A stretch of DNA of 64,000 nt from Eublepharis macularius (lineage: Eukaryota > Chordata > Lepidosauria > Squamata > Eublepharidae), in NCBI RefSeq assembly GCF_028583425.1, contig NC_072801.1:66169766-66233765 (forward strand), written 5' to 3'. Within the stretch, counting starts at the first letter, position 1, and each line of letters begins with the position of its first letter. The notes beneath the pieces are model-generated. The model saw nothing but the letters and a program-made list of their open reading frames with translations. It had not been told where the DNA came from and did not search any database. Both the position numbers and the translations under genes were made by a program. This document shows, piece after piece, positions 56,011 through 64,000 of this stretch.

Positions 56011-56805
56011 ATGTCAAAAAAAGAGTGGCAATCGGCAATAGAAAACCTGGATAAAAACCTGGACAAAAAACTTTTAGATATGATTAAAGAACTTAAGGAC
56101 ACGAAATTGGAGCTGATAAAAGAGGTTAAAGAGGTTACACAGACAGTAAAATCGGAGCTGTCAGAAGTGAAAAAAGGTATGGAAACAATACGAAGTGAAT
56201 TACAAGGAACGCAGCAGAGAGTTAAAACAGTAGAAGACGCGATGGAGAATTTAGCAGACACGCAACAAACAGAGATGAGATTGGTGAAGGGGAGAATGTC
56301 AGTTGCAGAAACTAAACATATGGAGAAGCAGCTACGTTTTCGTGGCTTGCCAGAAGTGGAAGGAAAGTCAGCGCAAGAACAGATGACTGAGGTGTTGGCT
56401 GAGTACCTGGGGAAGGAGGAGGAGGAAGTTGTGGCTATCCCAGATGTGGCATACCGTGTGAATTCGAGAATAGCAACCCAGAGGAAACTACCAAGAGATG
56501 TGATTGTGCAGTTTACAACACGAAATATGAAAGAGAGGATTGTGACAAAACAGTTTCAAGATCCATTGGAGATTGATGGCAAGACGATTATTATAATGAA
56601 GGAACTGCCCAGATCAGTGTTACTGGACCGGAAAAAATATAAAGTGCTAATTCAGATTTTGAAGGACATGAAAATCAGGTACAGATGGGAGTTACCGGAA
56701 GGAGTGTCCTTTGAGTTTGGAGGGGCCAAAAAACGCATCAGATCTGAGCGAGAGATGGAGCGATTTATTAAGGACAATGAAAAAGACTTACCAACAAGAT
56801 CATGA
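56011..56805 (+). CDS. L1 ORF1 protein (RNA-binding chaperone)
   Basis: This is a 264-residue ORF1p-like protein. L1 ORF1p forms trimers, coats L1 RNA in the cytoplasm and acts as a nucleic acid chaperone. Residues about 8-100 are charged with leucine/isoleucine heptads, fitting a coiled coil. The segment EKQLRFRGLPEVEG at about 107-120 begins the RRM-like domain, and the basic C-terminal domain includes ILKDMKIRYRW. It is shorter than human ORF1p (338 residues), mainly in the N-terminal half. Its stop overlaps the ORF2 start as ATGA (56802-56805), so ORF2 may be translated by reinitiation. No breaks are visible. Confidence 0.9.
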   Translation: MSKKEWQSAIENLDKNLDKKLLDMIKELKDTKLELIKEVKEVTQTVKSELSEVKKGMETIRSELQGTQQRVKTVEDAMENLADTQQTEMRLVKGRMSVAETKHMEKQLRFRGLPEVEGKSAQEQMTEVLAEYLGKEEEEVVAIPDVAYRVNSRIATQRKLPRDVIVQFTTRNMKERIVTKQFQDPLEIDGKTIIIMKELPRSVLLDRKKYKVLIQILKDMKIRYRWELPEGVSFEFGGAKKRIRSEREMERFIKDNEKDLPTRS

Positions 56806-59800
56806 GTATGGAGTGTAAAGTATTATCTTGGAATGTAAATGGACTAAACTCACCGAATAAGAGGAAAAATACTTTTCACTGGCTACTAAAACAAAAATGT
56901 GACATTGTTTGTTTGCAAGAGACCCATATCAGAAAGCAGGATGTAAAATATTTAAAATCTGGAAAATTGGGCAAAGAATATGTAGCGGCCTCCAACAAGA
57001 AAAAAAGAGGAGTGGTGTTGTACATAAAAGAGGAGCTACAGCCAAAATTTGTTATGAGAGATGTGGAAGCTAGATTTGTAGCAGTGGAATGTATTTGGAA
57101 TTTAAAGAGAGTGTTGGTAGTCGGACTTTATGCACCTAACGGTGCAAAAGAAAGCTTCTTTGAGGATTTAAGGAAGCATTTAGACGATCTTGCATACGAC
57201 CAGATAATTCTTGCTGGAGACTTCAATGGAGTGACAGACTTGGAACTAGACAAAAAGACTACAACGGCACAAAAGAAAAGAGGACTATTACCAAAGCTTT
57301 TTTTTGAGTTGATTCAACAAGAGACTCTTGAAGATGTATGGAGGAGAGAATATCCTAAAAGCAGACAGTTTACTTTTTATTCTGCAAGGCATTCTACATT
57401 ATCAAGAATTGATATGATCTGGGCCTCAAAAGACTTAGCATTATGGACTAAGGAGGTAGAAATAATGCCTATGGTAGGCTCAGATCACAACCCAATTATG
57501 TGGAAATTTGGAAAAAAGAGAAAAAGGAAAGCATGGAGAATAAATGAGGACTTGTTACAGGAAAGAGAGAATATGGAAATACTGAGAAGAGAGACAAAGT
57601 TTTTTATACAATACAACGTGAATAAAGAAGTACCAACCAATAAAGTTTGGGATGCTTACAAGGCGGTTGTAAGGGGCATACTAATGGACTTAAATGGTAG
57701 AGCAAGAAAGAAGAAAGAGGAGAAAAGACAAGAGATTGAGGAGAAAATAAAAGCCAAAGAAATACAGCTAAAAAAGAGACCAGGGAAAAAGAAGGTATAC
57801 CAGGAAATTAAAATACTTCAAGAACAGCTAACAGCAATGAGCAATAAAGAATTGGAGTGGAATCTCAAAAGACTGAATCAAAAAGCGTTTGAGGGTGCTA
57901 ATAAACCTGGGAAGTACCTGGCATGGCAATTGAAGAAGAAAAGGGAAAAGAAGATAATAAATAAAATTTGCGAAGATAACAAAACGTATTTGGAGCAGGC
58001 TACCATTAGTAGAGCCTTTTATAAATTTTACGCTAAGCTGTATAATAAAAAAGAAGTAAACAAAGAATCAATAGCGTCATATTTGGAGAAAACCAAACTT
58101 CCAGAAATCTCGGAAGCTTGGAGAAATAAGTTGAATAGTGAAGTAACTGACGAGGAAATAAGTAAGGCAATACAATCTGCAAATCTAGGAAAGGCGCCAG
58201 GGCCAGATGGACTTACGGCTAAATTCTATAAGACAATGGCTAATGAACTGGCACCATTCCTAAAAGAGGTGATGAATGGGGTTTTAAGGGATCAAAGGAT
58301 TCCAGAAACTTGGAGTGAAGCGAATATATCATTGATCCCAAAAGAGGGCCAAGACCTGACTAATGTGAAAAATTATAGACCTATATCGCTACTCAACAAT
58401 GACTACAAAATTTTTGCGAAGATATTGGCGGAGAGATTGAAGGGGTGGCTCTCGGAAGTCATAGAGGAGGAACAAGCAGGCTTTTTGCCAGACAGACAAA
58501 TAAGAGACAACTTAAGGACAGTGATCAATGCTATTGAATATTATGACAAGCGTTGTGACAAAGAGGTTGGTTTCTTCTTTGTTGACGCTGAAAAAGCGTT
58601 TGACAATTTAAACTGGGACTTTATGTTTGCCACTATGGAAAAGCTACAATTGGGAGAAAGATTCATCAGAGCAATTAAGGAAATTTATAGAGACCAGACT
58701 GCAGCAATTGTGGTGAATGATGAATTGACCAAGAAATTGACGATAAGTAAAGGAACAAGACAAGGTTGCCCGTTATCTCCATTGTTGTTCATTTTAGTAT
58801 TGGAGATTCTGATGATACAAATACGTCAAGATGATGAAATTCGTGGAATAAAAATAAAGGACTATTCATACAAGGTCAGAGCATTTGCGGATGACATAAT
58901 GTTAATTGTAGAGGACCCATTGGAGAACATGCCAAGAGTGATAGATAAGATCAAGGAGTTTGGAGACTTGGCAGGTTTCTTCATTAACAAAAAGAAGTCA
59001 AAGATATTATGCAAAAATATGACTAAGCAGAAACAACAATTGTTAATGGAAACAACGGATTGTGAAGTAACAAGTAAAGTGAAATATTTGGGAGTCGAAT
59101 TAACTGCAAAGAACATAGATCTATTCAAAAACAATTATGAAAAACTATGGACTCAGATAGAGAGAGACTTGATTAAATGGAATAGATTGAATTTGTCATG
59201 GTTGGGCAGGATTGCAGCAGTTAAGATGAATGTGTTACCAAGAGTAATGTTTTTGCTACAGACAATACCAATCATCAGAGACTCCAAACAATTTGAAAAA
59301 TGGCAGAGGAAAATATCAGATTTTGTTTGGGCAGGCAAGAAGCCTCGAGTGAAAGTGAAAGTTTTACAAGATGCAAAGGAAAGAGGCGGAATGCAACTGC
59401 CCAATCTGAGACTTTATCATGATGCAATCTGCCTAGTTTGGTTGAAAGAATGGATGACATTAAAGAACAAGAAACTATTAGCCCTAGAGGGATATAAAAA
59501 AATATTTGGATGGCACGCATATTTATGGCATGACAAAGTAAAGGTCAACTCGATGTTCCTGCATCACTTTGTTCGGAGAAGTCTATACATAATCTGGAAG
59601 AAGTACAGAATTTATCTACAAGAAGGAACCCCTTTGTGGGTGGTTCCATATGAGGTGATAGACCCGAGAGCTGTTGATAATGAACAACAATGTTTAACGT
59701 ATAAAGAAATAACTAAAACTGAAGCATCCAAACTTAGAATAAAGACACAAGAGGAACTATCACCTAACTACGATTGGTTCCAGTATAGACAGATCAGAGA

Positions 59801-60563
59801 CTTATATAATTCGGACTCTGTAAAGGGAGGTATACGAATAGAGAATTCGGAACTAGAGCAGACCCTTCTTAAAGAAGATAAGAAAAGAATATCCAAGGTA
59901 TACCAAGTACTGTTGAAGTGGTATACCGAGGATGAGATAGTTAAAACACAAATGGTGAAATGGGCTATAAACTTTAATAAAGAAATAACAATGGAGGCAT
60001 GGGAATACTTGTGGAAAACTACAATGAAGACAACGACATGTATTAATATCAAAGAGAACATTTATAAAATGATCTATCGTTGGTACATGACACCAAAGAA
60101 GATTGCGCTAGGGAATTTGAATACTTCTAATAAATGCTGGAAATGTAAGAAGCATGAGGGCTCCCTCTATCATATGTGGTGGTCGTGTGAGGTAGCCAGG
60201 CAGTACTGGGGGGAAATAATAAGAGAAATGAGTGAAATTTTACAATTTCAAATTAATAAGAACCCAGAACTCCTGCTACTGAACTTGGGAATGGAGGGAA
60301 TTCCAGCCCAGCACAGGACGTTGATATTTTATATGACAGCAGCAGCTAGACTTTTGTATGCGCAAAAATGGAAAGTACAAGAAGTGCCAACTATTGAAGA
60401 TTGGACTTACAAATTGCTGTATATGGCTGAAATGGACAAGATGACAAGAAAATTGAGAGATCTGGACTCAGGGCAGTTCAACACAGACTGGGAGAAGCTG
60501 AAACAATACCTGGAGAAGAAATGGGAGGTGGGAGGAAAACTGTGGCAGTTTGAGAACTACTGA
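56802..60563 (+). CDS. L1 ORF2 protein (endonuclease and reverse transcriptase)
   Basis: This is a 1253-residue ORF2p that nicks target DNA and reverse-transcribes L1 RNA at the nick. The endonuclease domain (about 1-235) shows SWNVNGL, QETHIRK, GDFNGV and GSDHNPIMW, the metal-binding and catalytic motifs of APE-type nucleases. The reverse transcriptase (about 450-780) shows YRPISLLN, QAGFLPDRQI, VDAEKAFDNL, GTRQGCPLSPLLF and the catalytic AFADDIML at about 692. A C-terminal cysteine motif CWKCKKHEGSLYHMWWSC lies at about 1110. Length is close to human ORF2p (1275). No stop or frameshift is present. It is clearly the L1 clade and differs from the L1 fragment at 19230. Confidence 0.95.
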   Translation: MSMECKVLSWNVNGLNSPNKRKNTFHWLLKQKCDIVCLQETHIRKQDVKYLKSGKLGKEYVAASNKKKRGVVLYIKEELQPKFVMRDVEARFVAVECIWNLKRVLVVGLYAPNGAKESFFEDLRKHLDDLAYDQIILAGDFNGVTDLELDKKTTTAQKKRGLLPKLFFELIQQETLEDVWRREYPKSRQFTFYSARHSTLSRIDMIWASKDLALWTKEVEIMPMVGSDHNPIMWKFGKKRKRKAWRINEDLLQERENMEILRRETKFFIQYNVNKEVPTNKVWDAYKAVVRGILMDLNGRARKKKEEKRQEIEEKIKAKEIQLKKRPGKKKVYQEIKILQEQLTAMSNKELEWNLKRLNQKAFEGANKPGKYLAWQLKKKREKKIINKICEDNKTYLEQATISRAFYKFYAKLYNKKEVNKESIASYLEKTKLPEISEAWRNKLNSEVTDEEISKAIQSANLGKAPGPDGLTAKFYKTMANELAPFLKEVMNGVLRDQRIPETWSEANISLIPKEGQDLTNVKNYRPISLLNNDYKIFAKILAERLKGWLSEVIEEEQAGFLPDRQIRDNLRTVINAIEYYDKRCDKEVGFFFVDAEKAFDNLNWDFMFATMEKLQLGERFIRAIKEIYRDQTAAIVVNDELTKKLTISKGTRQGCPLSPLLFILVLEILMIQIRQDDEIRGIKIKDYSYKVRAFADDIMLIVEDPLENMPRVIDKIKEFGDLAGFFINKKKSKILCKNMTKQKQQLLMETTDCEVTSKVKYLGVELTAKNIDLFKNNYEKLWTQIERDLIKWNRLNLSWLGRIAAVKMNVLPRVMFLLQTIPIIRDSKQFEKWQRKISDFVWAGKKPRVKVKVLQDAKERGGMQLPNLRLYHDAICLVWLKEWMTLKNKKLLALEGYKKIFGWHAYLWHDKVKVNSMFLHHFVRRSLYIIWKKYRIYLQEGTPLWVVPYEVIDPRAVDNEQQCLTYKEITKTEASKLRIKTQEELSPNYDWFQYRQIRDLYNSDSVKGGIRIENSELEQTLLKEDKKRISKVYQVLLKWYTEDEIVKTQMVKWAINFNKEITMEAWEYLWKTTMKTTTCINIKENIYKMIYRWYMTPKKIALGNLNTSNKCWKCKKHEGSLYHMWWSCEVARQYWGEIIREMSEILQFQINKNPELLLLNLGMEGIPAQHRTLIFYMTAAARLLYAQKWKVQEVPTIEDWTYKLLYMAEMDKMTRKLRDLDSGQFNTDWEKLKQYLEKKWEVGGKLWQFENY

Positions 60564-61244
60564 AGTATTGAAGTAGAGGGGGGAGACTTTACCGGGGGGA
60601 GAAGAGATAAATGTGAATTAATAAGCAGTCAGATTAATAGATTGACATATATATAGATATATATAGGTTAACAAACAGAACATAGAGAAAATAATTAATT
60701 ATAAGGACTAAATATAAGGAGCGATTAACTAACAATATTTTCTTTTTTTTCTGACAAGTTTTGTACCAAACTGAATGTCTGAAGATATAGATGGGTCAAA
60801 TTGATTGACTACGTGAGGAGAGATATATAGAACTATTATAAAAAGATAGAATGAGTAATATATATAGAGAATAAGTCAAATTGTTTGATATAAACGAATG
60901 TATGATCTATATGGTTTATGATATATAGAAATACCTGAAATTGAAAAATTGGGATAAATTGTTTATCTAAGATGGAAACAAAGGCTTACAGTTTGGGCAT
61001 ATAATGTTAAAAATAGTTAAGGATGTACTGCTTAGAATAATGGAGAATATATATTTGTTTTAGATAGAGGAAGCTAATAAAAGTAAGGGAAAGGGGACAA
61101 AGGGTTGGAAAGCTGTTGGAAGTCAACAAAAAGGGGGGGGGGGAAAGGGAGGGGGTTAGAGATGAAAAAATTGGGGAAAATTGAATGTAAATGTGGAAAT
61201 AATGGATTCTAACCCAATAAAAATTTTTCAAAAAAAAAAAAAGA

Positions 61245-61263
61245 AGAAGGTGAGATTAACACG
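61245..61263 (+). repeat. L1 target-site duplication, right copy
   Basis: This is the exact repeat of 55082-55100, directly after the A-rich tail of the L1. Confidence 0.93.
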
Positions 61264-61742
61264 TTACAGAAATTCCAGTCGCTACTTTCCCTTATTCTAA
61301 TGCAATGCTCAATTATGAACTCGTAATAAGGACTGGAAAAATTGGGAATGGGGAATGGGGACTCTTTGTCAGGTCAGATCATCATCAACAGCATTTCTGC
61401 TTATATAACACTCTTCTTGACAGTGTAGTGCTCAGTCAGAATCATGAACAAAGTCAGTGTTGCTATTATTCACACAACTGAGCTGGGATGATGTGGCTAA
61501 AAGGGGTGGTTTACCCAAGGCCAACTGCTGAGATTATGGCACTAGTGAGATCCAAACCAGCAGAGTGTAGGTTTATAGTCCAACCACTTAACTCAGTTTA
61601 TGCCTCCTGTTTTCCACTCTGGTTCAAGAAATGCAATTTTAGCAAAACCATTTGTATAACTGATGCTGACCTAACGGATGGGATTTAGAATTGGTCCCGT
61701 TTTAAACTCTTTTTCTCAAATCATCATTAATTCTCTCCTTAC

Positions 61743-61869
61743 CCATTTCTACTGAAATTCTTCCTGCAGGGTAGAGAGAACAACTATAGCAACAGAATTC
61801 TTTCCCCTCCACAGCAATCTTGCTGGATCCAGGATGGCAGCTCTTGACACATTTTGAAGATGACACCAC
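61743..61869 (-). pseudogene. V2R-E exon 5 with lost splice acceptor
   Basis: The 127-nt exon aligns with V2R-C exon 5, but the base pair before it is CG (tattcg|gtggtg) where intact paralogues have AG (gttag|). The nearest upstream AG is 11 nt away and would shift the frame. The linker reads CCYSCSLYPAG where paralogues have CCYSCxxCPEG, so one conserved cysteine is Tyr. The donor gtaagg is kept. Confidence 0.88.
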
Positions 61870-62243
61870 CGAATAGCAGCCTAAATAGGGTTTTTTTTTA
61901 CAAAAATGAAAATAATGGACTTCCCAGGTTGCCAACGCCAGGTCGAGACATTTATGGAATTCTTGGACAAGTACATGAGGAGGCAGCTCAATTAGTATAT
62001 GATTCTACATCTTGTGATGCCATATCATAGTCAAACATCTTCTGCACAACTCCTCCCCTTCCTGTGAGGTCATTTCTGTGTACCAAAATACCAATTTGAA
62101 ATTTAAATATCCTGCCTCATATTACTCAATGACAAACCTTGCAAAATCACCTTCCTCTTTTTCTATTAATCCAATGTGGAAACCGACAGGAGAACTCTAG
62201 CCAACCTCATTCAGTCCTAGAGCATCCCTCTCTCTAGTACCGC

Positions 62244-62366
62244 AGGATTTGACTCCAGTGGCACCTTAGGGACCAACCAGATTTTCAGAGAGTAAGCTCT
62301 GACTCTTGAAAGCTAACTTACTGAAAATCTTGTTGGTCTCTAAGGTGCCACTGGAACTCAAATCCT
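62244..62366. repeat. Second inverted dimer of a retroposon-tail motif
   Basis: The left arm 62244-62297 (aggatttgactccagtggca) and right arm 62316-62366 are inverted copies around a short loop. The motif (agtggcaccttagggacc) is related to that of the hairpin at 23909-24117. No clear duplication was found at its edges. Confidence 0.6.
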
Positions 62367-62758
62367 CTTGTTCTGTTGCAGACCGACCAGGTTACCCACT
62401 TTAAACACATCTCTCGAGTGACTCTGTGAATTCCCTTTCTCCTAGGAATTTCTGCATCCTCCAGAAGAACTAACTCCATAGTCTGTAACTCCAAGTGTAC
62501 TTCTGCCCTCATTGGAAGGTTGACCACCCTGTTTATTTACTTATTTCATATTCTGATTTCTTTTGTACTGCTACTCAATTATAAAATTATTTCTTAATTG
62601 CTATAGGAGCACACTTGTGCAGTATTGCAAATTTGCAATGTAAATATCTTGACTGTTAAGGATCTTTTAATTTCCCTACACTGGACAACAGTGTATTTTA
62701 GGAGGATCAGTTTCTCTGCTACGAAGCAACTACTACGCATTCTCCTGAGGACACATAC

Positions 62759-63044
62759 CTGTGGCATCTTGTCGTTTGTCAACATGTTGGCCATCAGAAT
62801 TGAATTCTGATGGGAGAGACTACCTATAATGGTCAATCAGTCCTTCTTGCTGTTACAGTTGATAGGATTCCTCTGCAGCCTGAACAGGAATCTCAAAGTG
62901 TTGTGACTTGTTAACTCTGCACTGAGCTGATTGTCACCTACCAAGTCTATCAATGAGATGTTAGGCAAGAGCTGGGTATTCTGGTTGATCTCATCTATAG
63001 CAAAAATAAAAGCCAGGAGATGCTGCAAGTTTTTAGGGAGTAAC
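62759..63044 (-). pseudogene. V2R-E exon 2 with nonsense codon
   Basis: The acceptor ttgcag and donor cag|gtatgt are intact. It starts LLPKNLQHLLAFIFAIDEIN. The conserved [13 protein letters not shown] reads NPINCNSKKD followed by TGA at 62837-62839, then the frame continues as LTIIGSLSHQNS. A 6-nt deletion accounts for the 286-nt length (292 in paralogues). Confidence 0.9.
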
Positions 63045-64000
63045 CTGCAAAGAGATTTTCCTGTGTAACAGTGAGAAAACAGTGTTGTTATCAGGCAGTT
63101 GTAGCTGAAGACATTGCAGCATCAGCGTCAGTTTTAAACCCAACCTTTAAATGACAGTCAAAAATTCAGTCTGCTCTGCAGGCAATGTCCCATGAAGATG
63201 GGACAATAACAATAATATTTTAACAATAATATTTTACATCAATACATCATCTCTGATGTTATACAGGATGTCCTTATGGCAAGCACCCATAGCCATGATG
63301 GGGTGTCTAAGTCTGATGCCATCACAGACAGACAATCAATCTTCAGCTTCAAATTTTCACTCTGGTTTAAGCTGTTCCAAAGGGACCCATTCCCCCTTGC
63401 TCAGAAGGGACAGTAATTGCTTCTGAGCTGCCCCTCATTTCCTGAAGCAGCATGAAGCAGGGCAGCACCCACCTCTCTGCCTTCACAGAAAGGGTTGGGA
63501 AGGGTCAGAGTGGTTCCGGACAGGGAGAGGTTGAAAGAGGGACCAGCAGCCCCATGAGCTGAGTGGGGATAGAGTAATCCATACCAGCCTGAGACACCTT
63601 TCCTGCACAGGCAACGCAGGCACTTCAATTAATTCTTGGGGGATGAAAGTGCATCCTGACTATTAATTTGGAGCTGTGAATCCTGTACTTTGGTTTGGCC
63701 CAGCTAGGCCAGCCATATTGAAAAAAAAATGCATTTCTGTGTGAAAAACTTTCCTCTGTCAGATATTTCTGTATTGTGAAGCTCCGACTGAAAAATAGTC
63801 GTGGTCAACAGGCAATGTTTTGACCTTCTTGTTCCTCACAACCTGCAGTGAACCAAAACAATTGAACACAGGATGTGTATAAGAATTGATATGCACCTCT
63901 TCAAATTTTGAACTGAATTTTTACCTGAAGTTAGCTTTTTAACCGCATGTTACCTCATAAAGCCACTGAGGTAACTAACAAATTAAAAATATAAAGATTA
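63045..64000. other. Sequence upstream of V2R-E exon 2
   Basis: About 63050-63390 matches V2R-D intron 1 (51540-51880), and about 63640-63760 matches the V2R-D/V2R-E intergenic spacer (53910-54040). The roughly 240 bp between are GC-richer and unassigned. No exon 1 was found, so it seems deleted. Nothing is recognised after 63760. Confidence 0.55.

Larger units (their letters stand above)
55101..61244 (+). mobile_element. Full-length L1 retrotransposon with intact ORFs
   Basis: This 6.1-kb L1 has a 5' UTR (55101-56010, starting acttcctgtttgggatccat), ORF1 (56011-56805), ORF2 (56802-60563), a 3' UTR with an 11-G tract (61133-61143), an AATAAA near 61217 and a short A tail. An exact 19-bp target-site duplication flanks it. 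Both ORFs are open and all core motifs are present, so the copy appears recent and possibly competent. It sits in V2R-E intron 5, antisense to that gene. Confidence 0.95.
54060..63044 (-). pseudogene. V2R-E, vomeronasal type-2 receptor pseudogene
   Basis: Only exons 2 (63044-62759), 5 (61869-61743) and 6 (54970-54060) remain. Exons 3 and 4 are missing from the 0.9 kb between exons 2 and 5, and no exon 1 is found before sequence resembling the V2R-D/E intergenic spacer at 63640. Exon 2 has an in-frame TGA at 62837-62839 and a 6-nt deletion. Exon 5 has lost its AG acceptor and one cysteine. Exon 6 has two in-frame deletions. The last intron contains a full-length L1 in antisense. It cannot encode a complete receptor. 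Confidence 0.9.

Noticed and set aside
54060..63044. V2R-E as a functional receptor
   Set aside because: Missing exons 1, 3 and 4, a nonsense codon, a lost acceptor and helix deletions rule it out.

Overview
This window looks like nuclear DNA from a squamate reptile. It carries a cluster of vomeronasal type-2 receptor (V2R) genes, which are class C pheromone/odour GPCRs, in the six-exon layout known for this family. The surrounding repeats are typical of lizards and snakes: tRNA-derived SINEs, a 5S-rRNA-derived SINE, CR1/L2-like LINEs, an intact L1, Penelope-like elements and hAT-like elements. No bacterial-type features are present. The order Squamata is an inference from V2R expansion plus the repeat set; I cannot place it to species.

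Five V2R loci plus one fragment are present, named V2R-A to V2R-E here. On the plus strand: V2R-A (exons 4-6 only, 1465-9948; its 5' part lies outside the window), V2R-B (12324-15745, a pseudogene with exons 1, 3 and part of 4) and V2R-C (17526-31049, six intact exons, 874 codons). On the minus strand: a small exon-6 fragment (37867-37992), V2R-D (53506 down to 38382, six intact exons, 884 codons) and V2R-E (63044 down to 54060, a pseudogene with exons 2, 5 and 6). The plus and minus groups converge tail-to-tail on a roughly 7 kb repeat-rich spacer (31050-37866). Exon phases agree in all loci: exon 1/2 phase 2, exons 2/3, 3/4 and 4/5 phase 0, exon 5/6 phase 1. Exon 4 is always 228 nt, exon 5 127 nt and exon 6 911 nt where intact.

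Introns and spacers are dense in mobile DNA. The most notable is a full-length L1 (55101-61244) with both ORFs open and a 19-bp target-site duplication, lying antisense in the last intron of V2R-E. Others are a 1.58-kb hAT-like element with an exact 8-bp duplication nested in an L2-like LINE (42907-44482), an L1 fragment nested in another hAT-like element (19138-20948), Penelope-like fragments in opposite orientations (32450-32800 and 34990-35997), four copies of one palindromic MITE, a retroposed hairpin with a 12-bp duplication (23909-24117), and a minisatellite split by a 610-bp inverted-repeat insertion (48600-50690).

Functionally, only V2R-C and V2R-D look able to encode complete receptors from this window; V2R-A may do so if its upstream exons are intact. 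No genes other than V2Rs and transposon ORFs were recognised. Exon borders were set by eye from splice consensus and cross-paralogue comparison. Repeat family names come from recognisable motifs, not from database searches.
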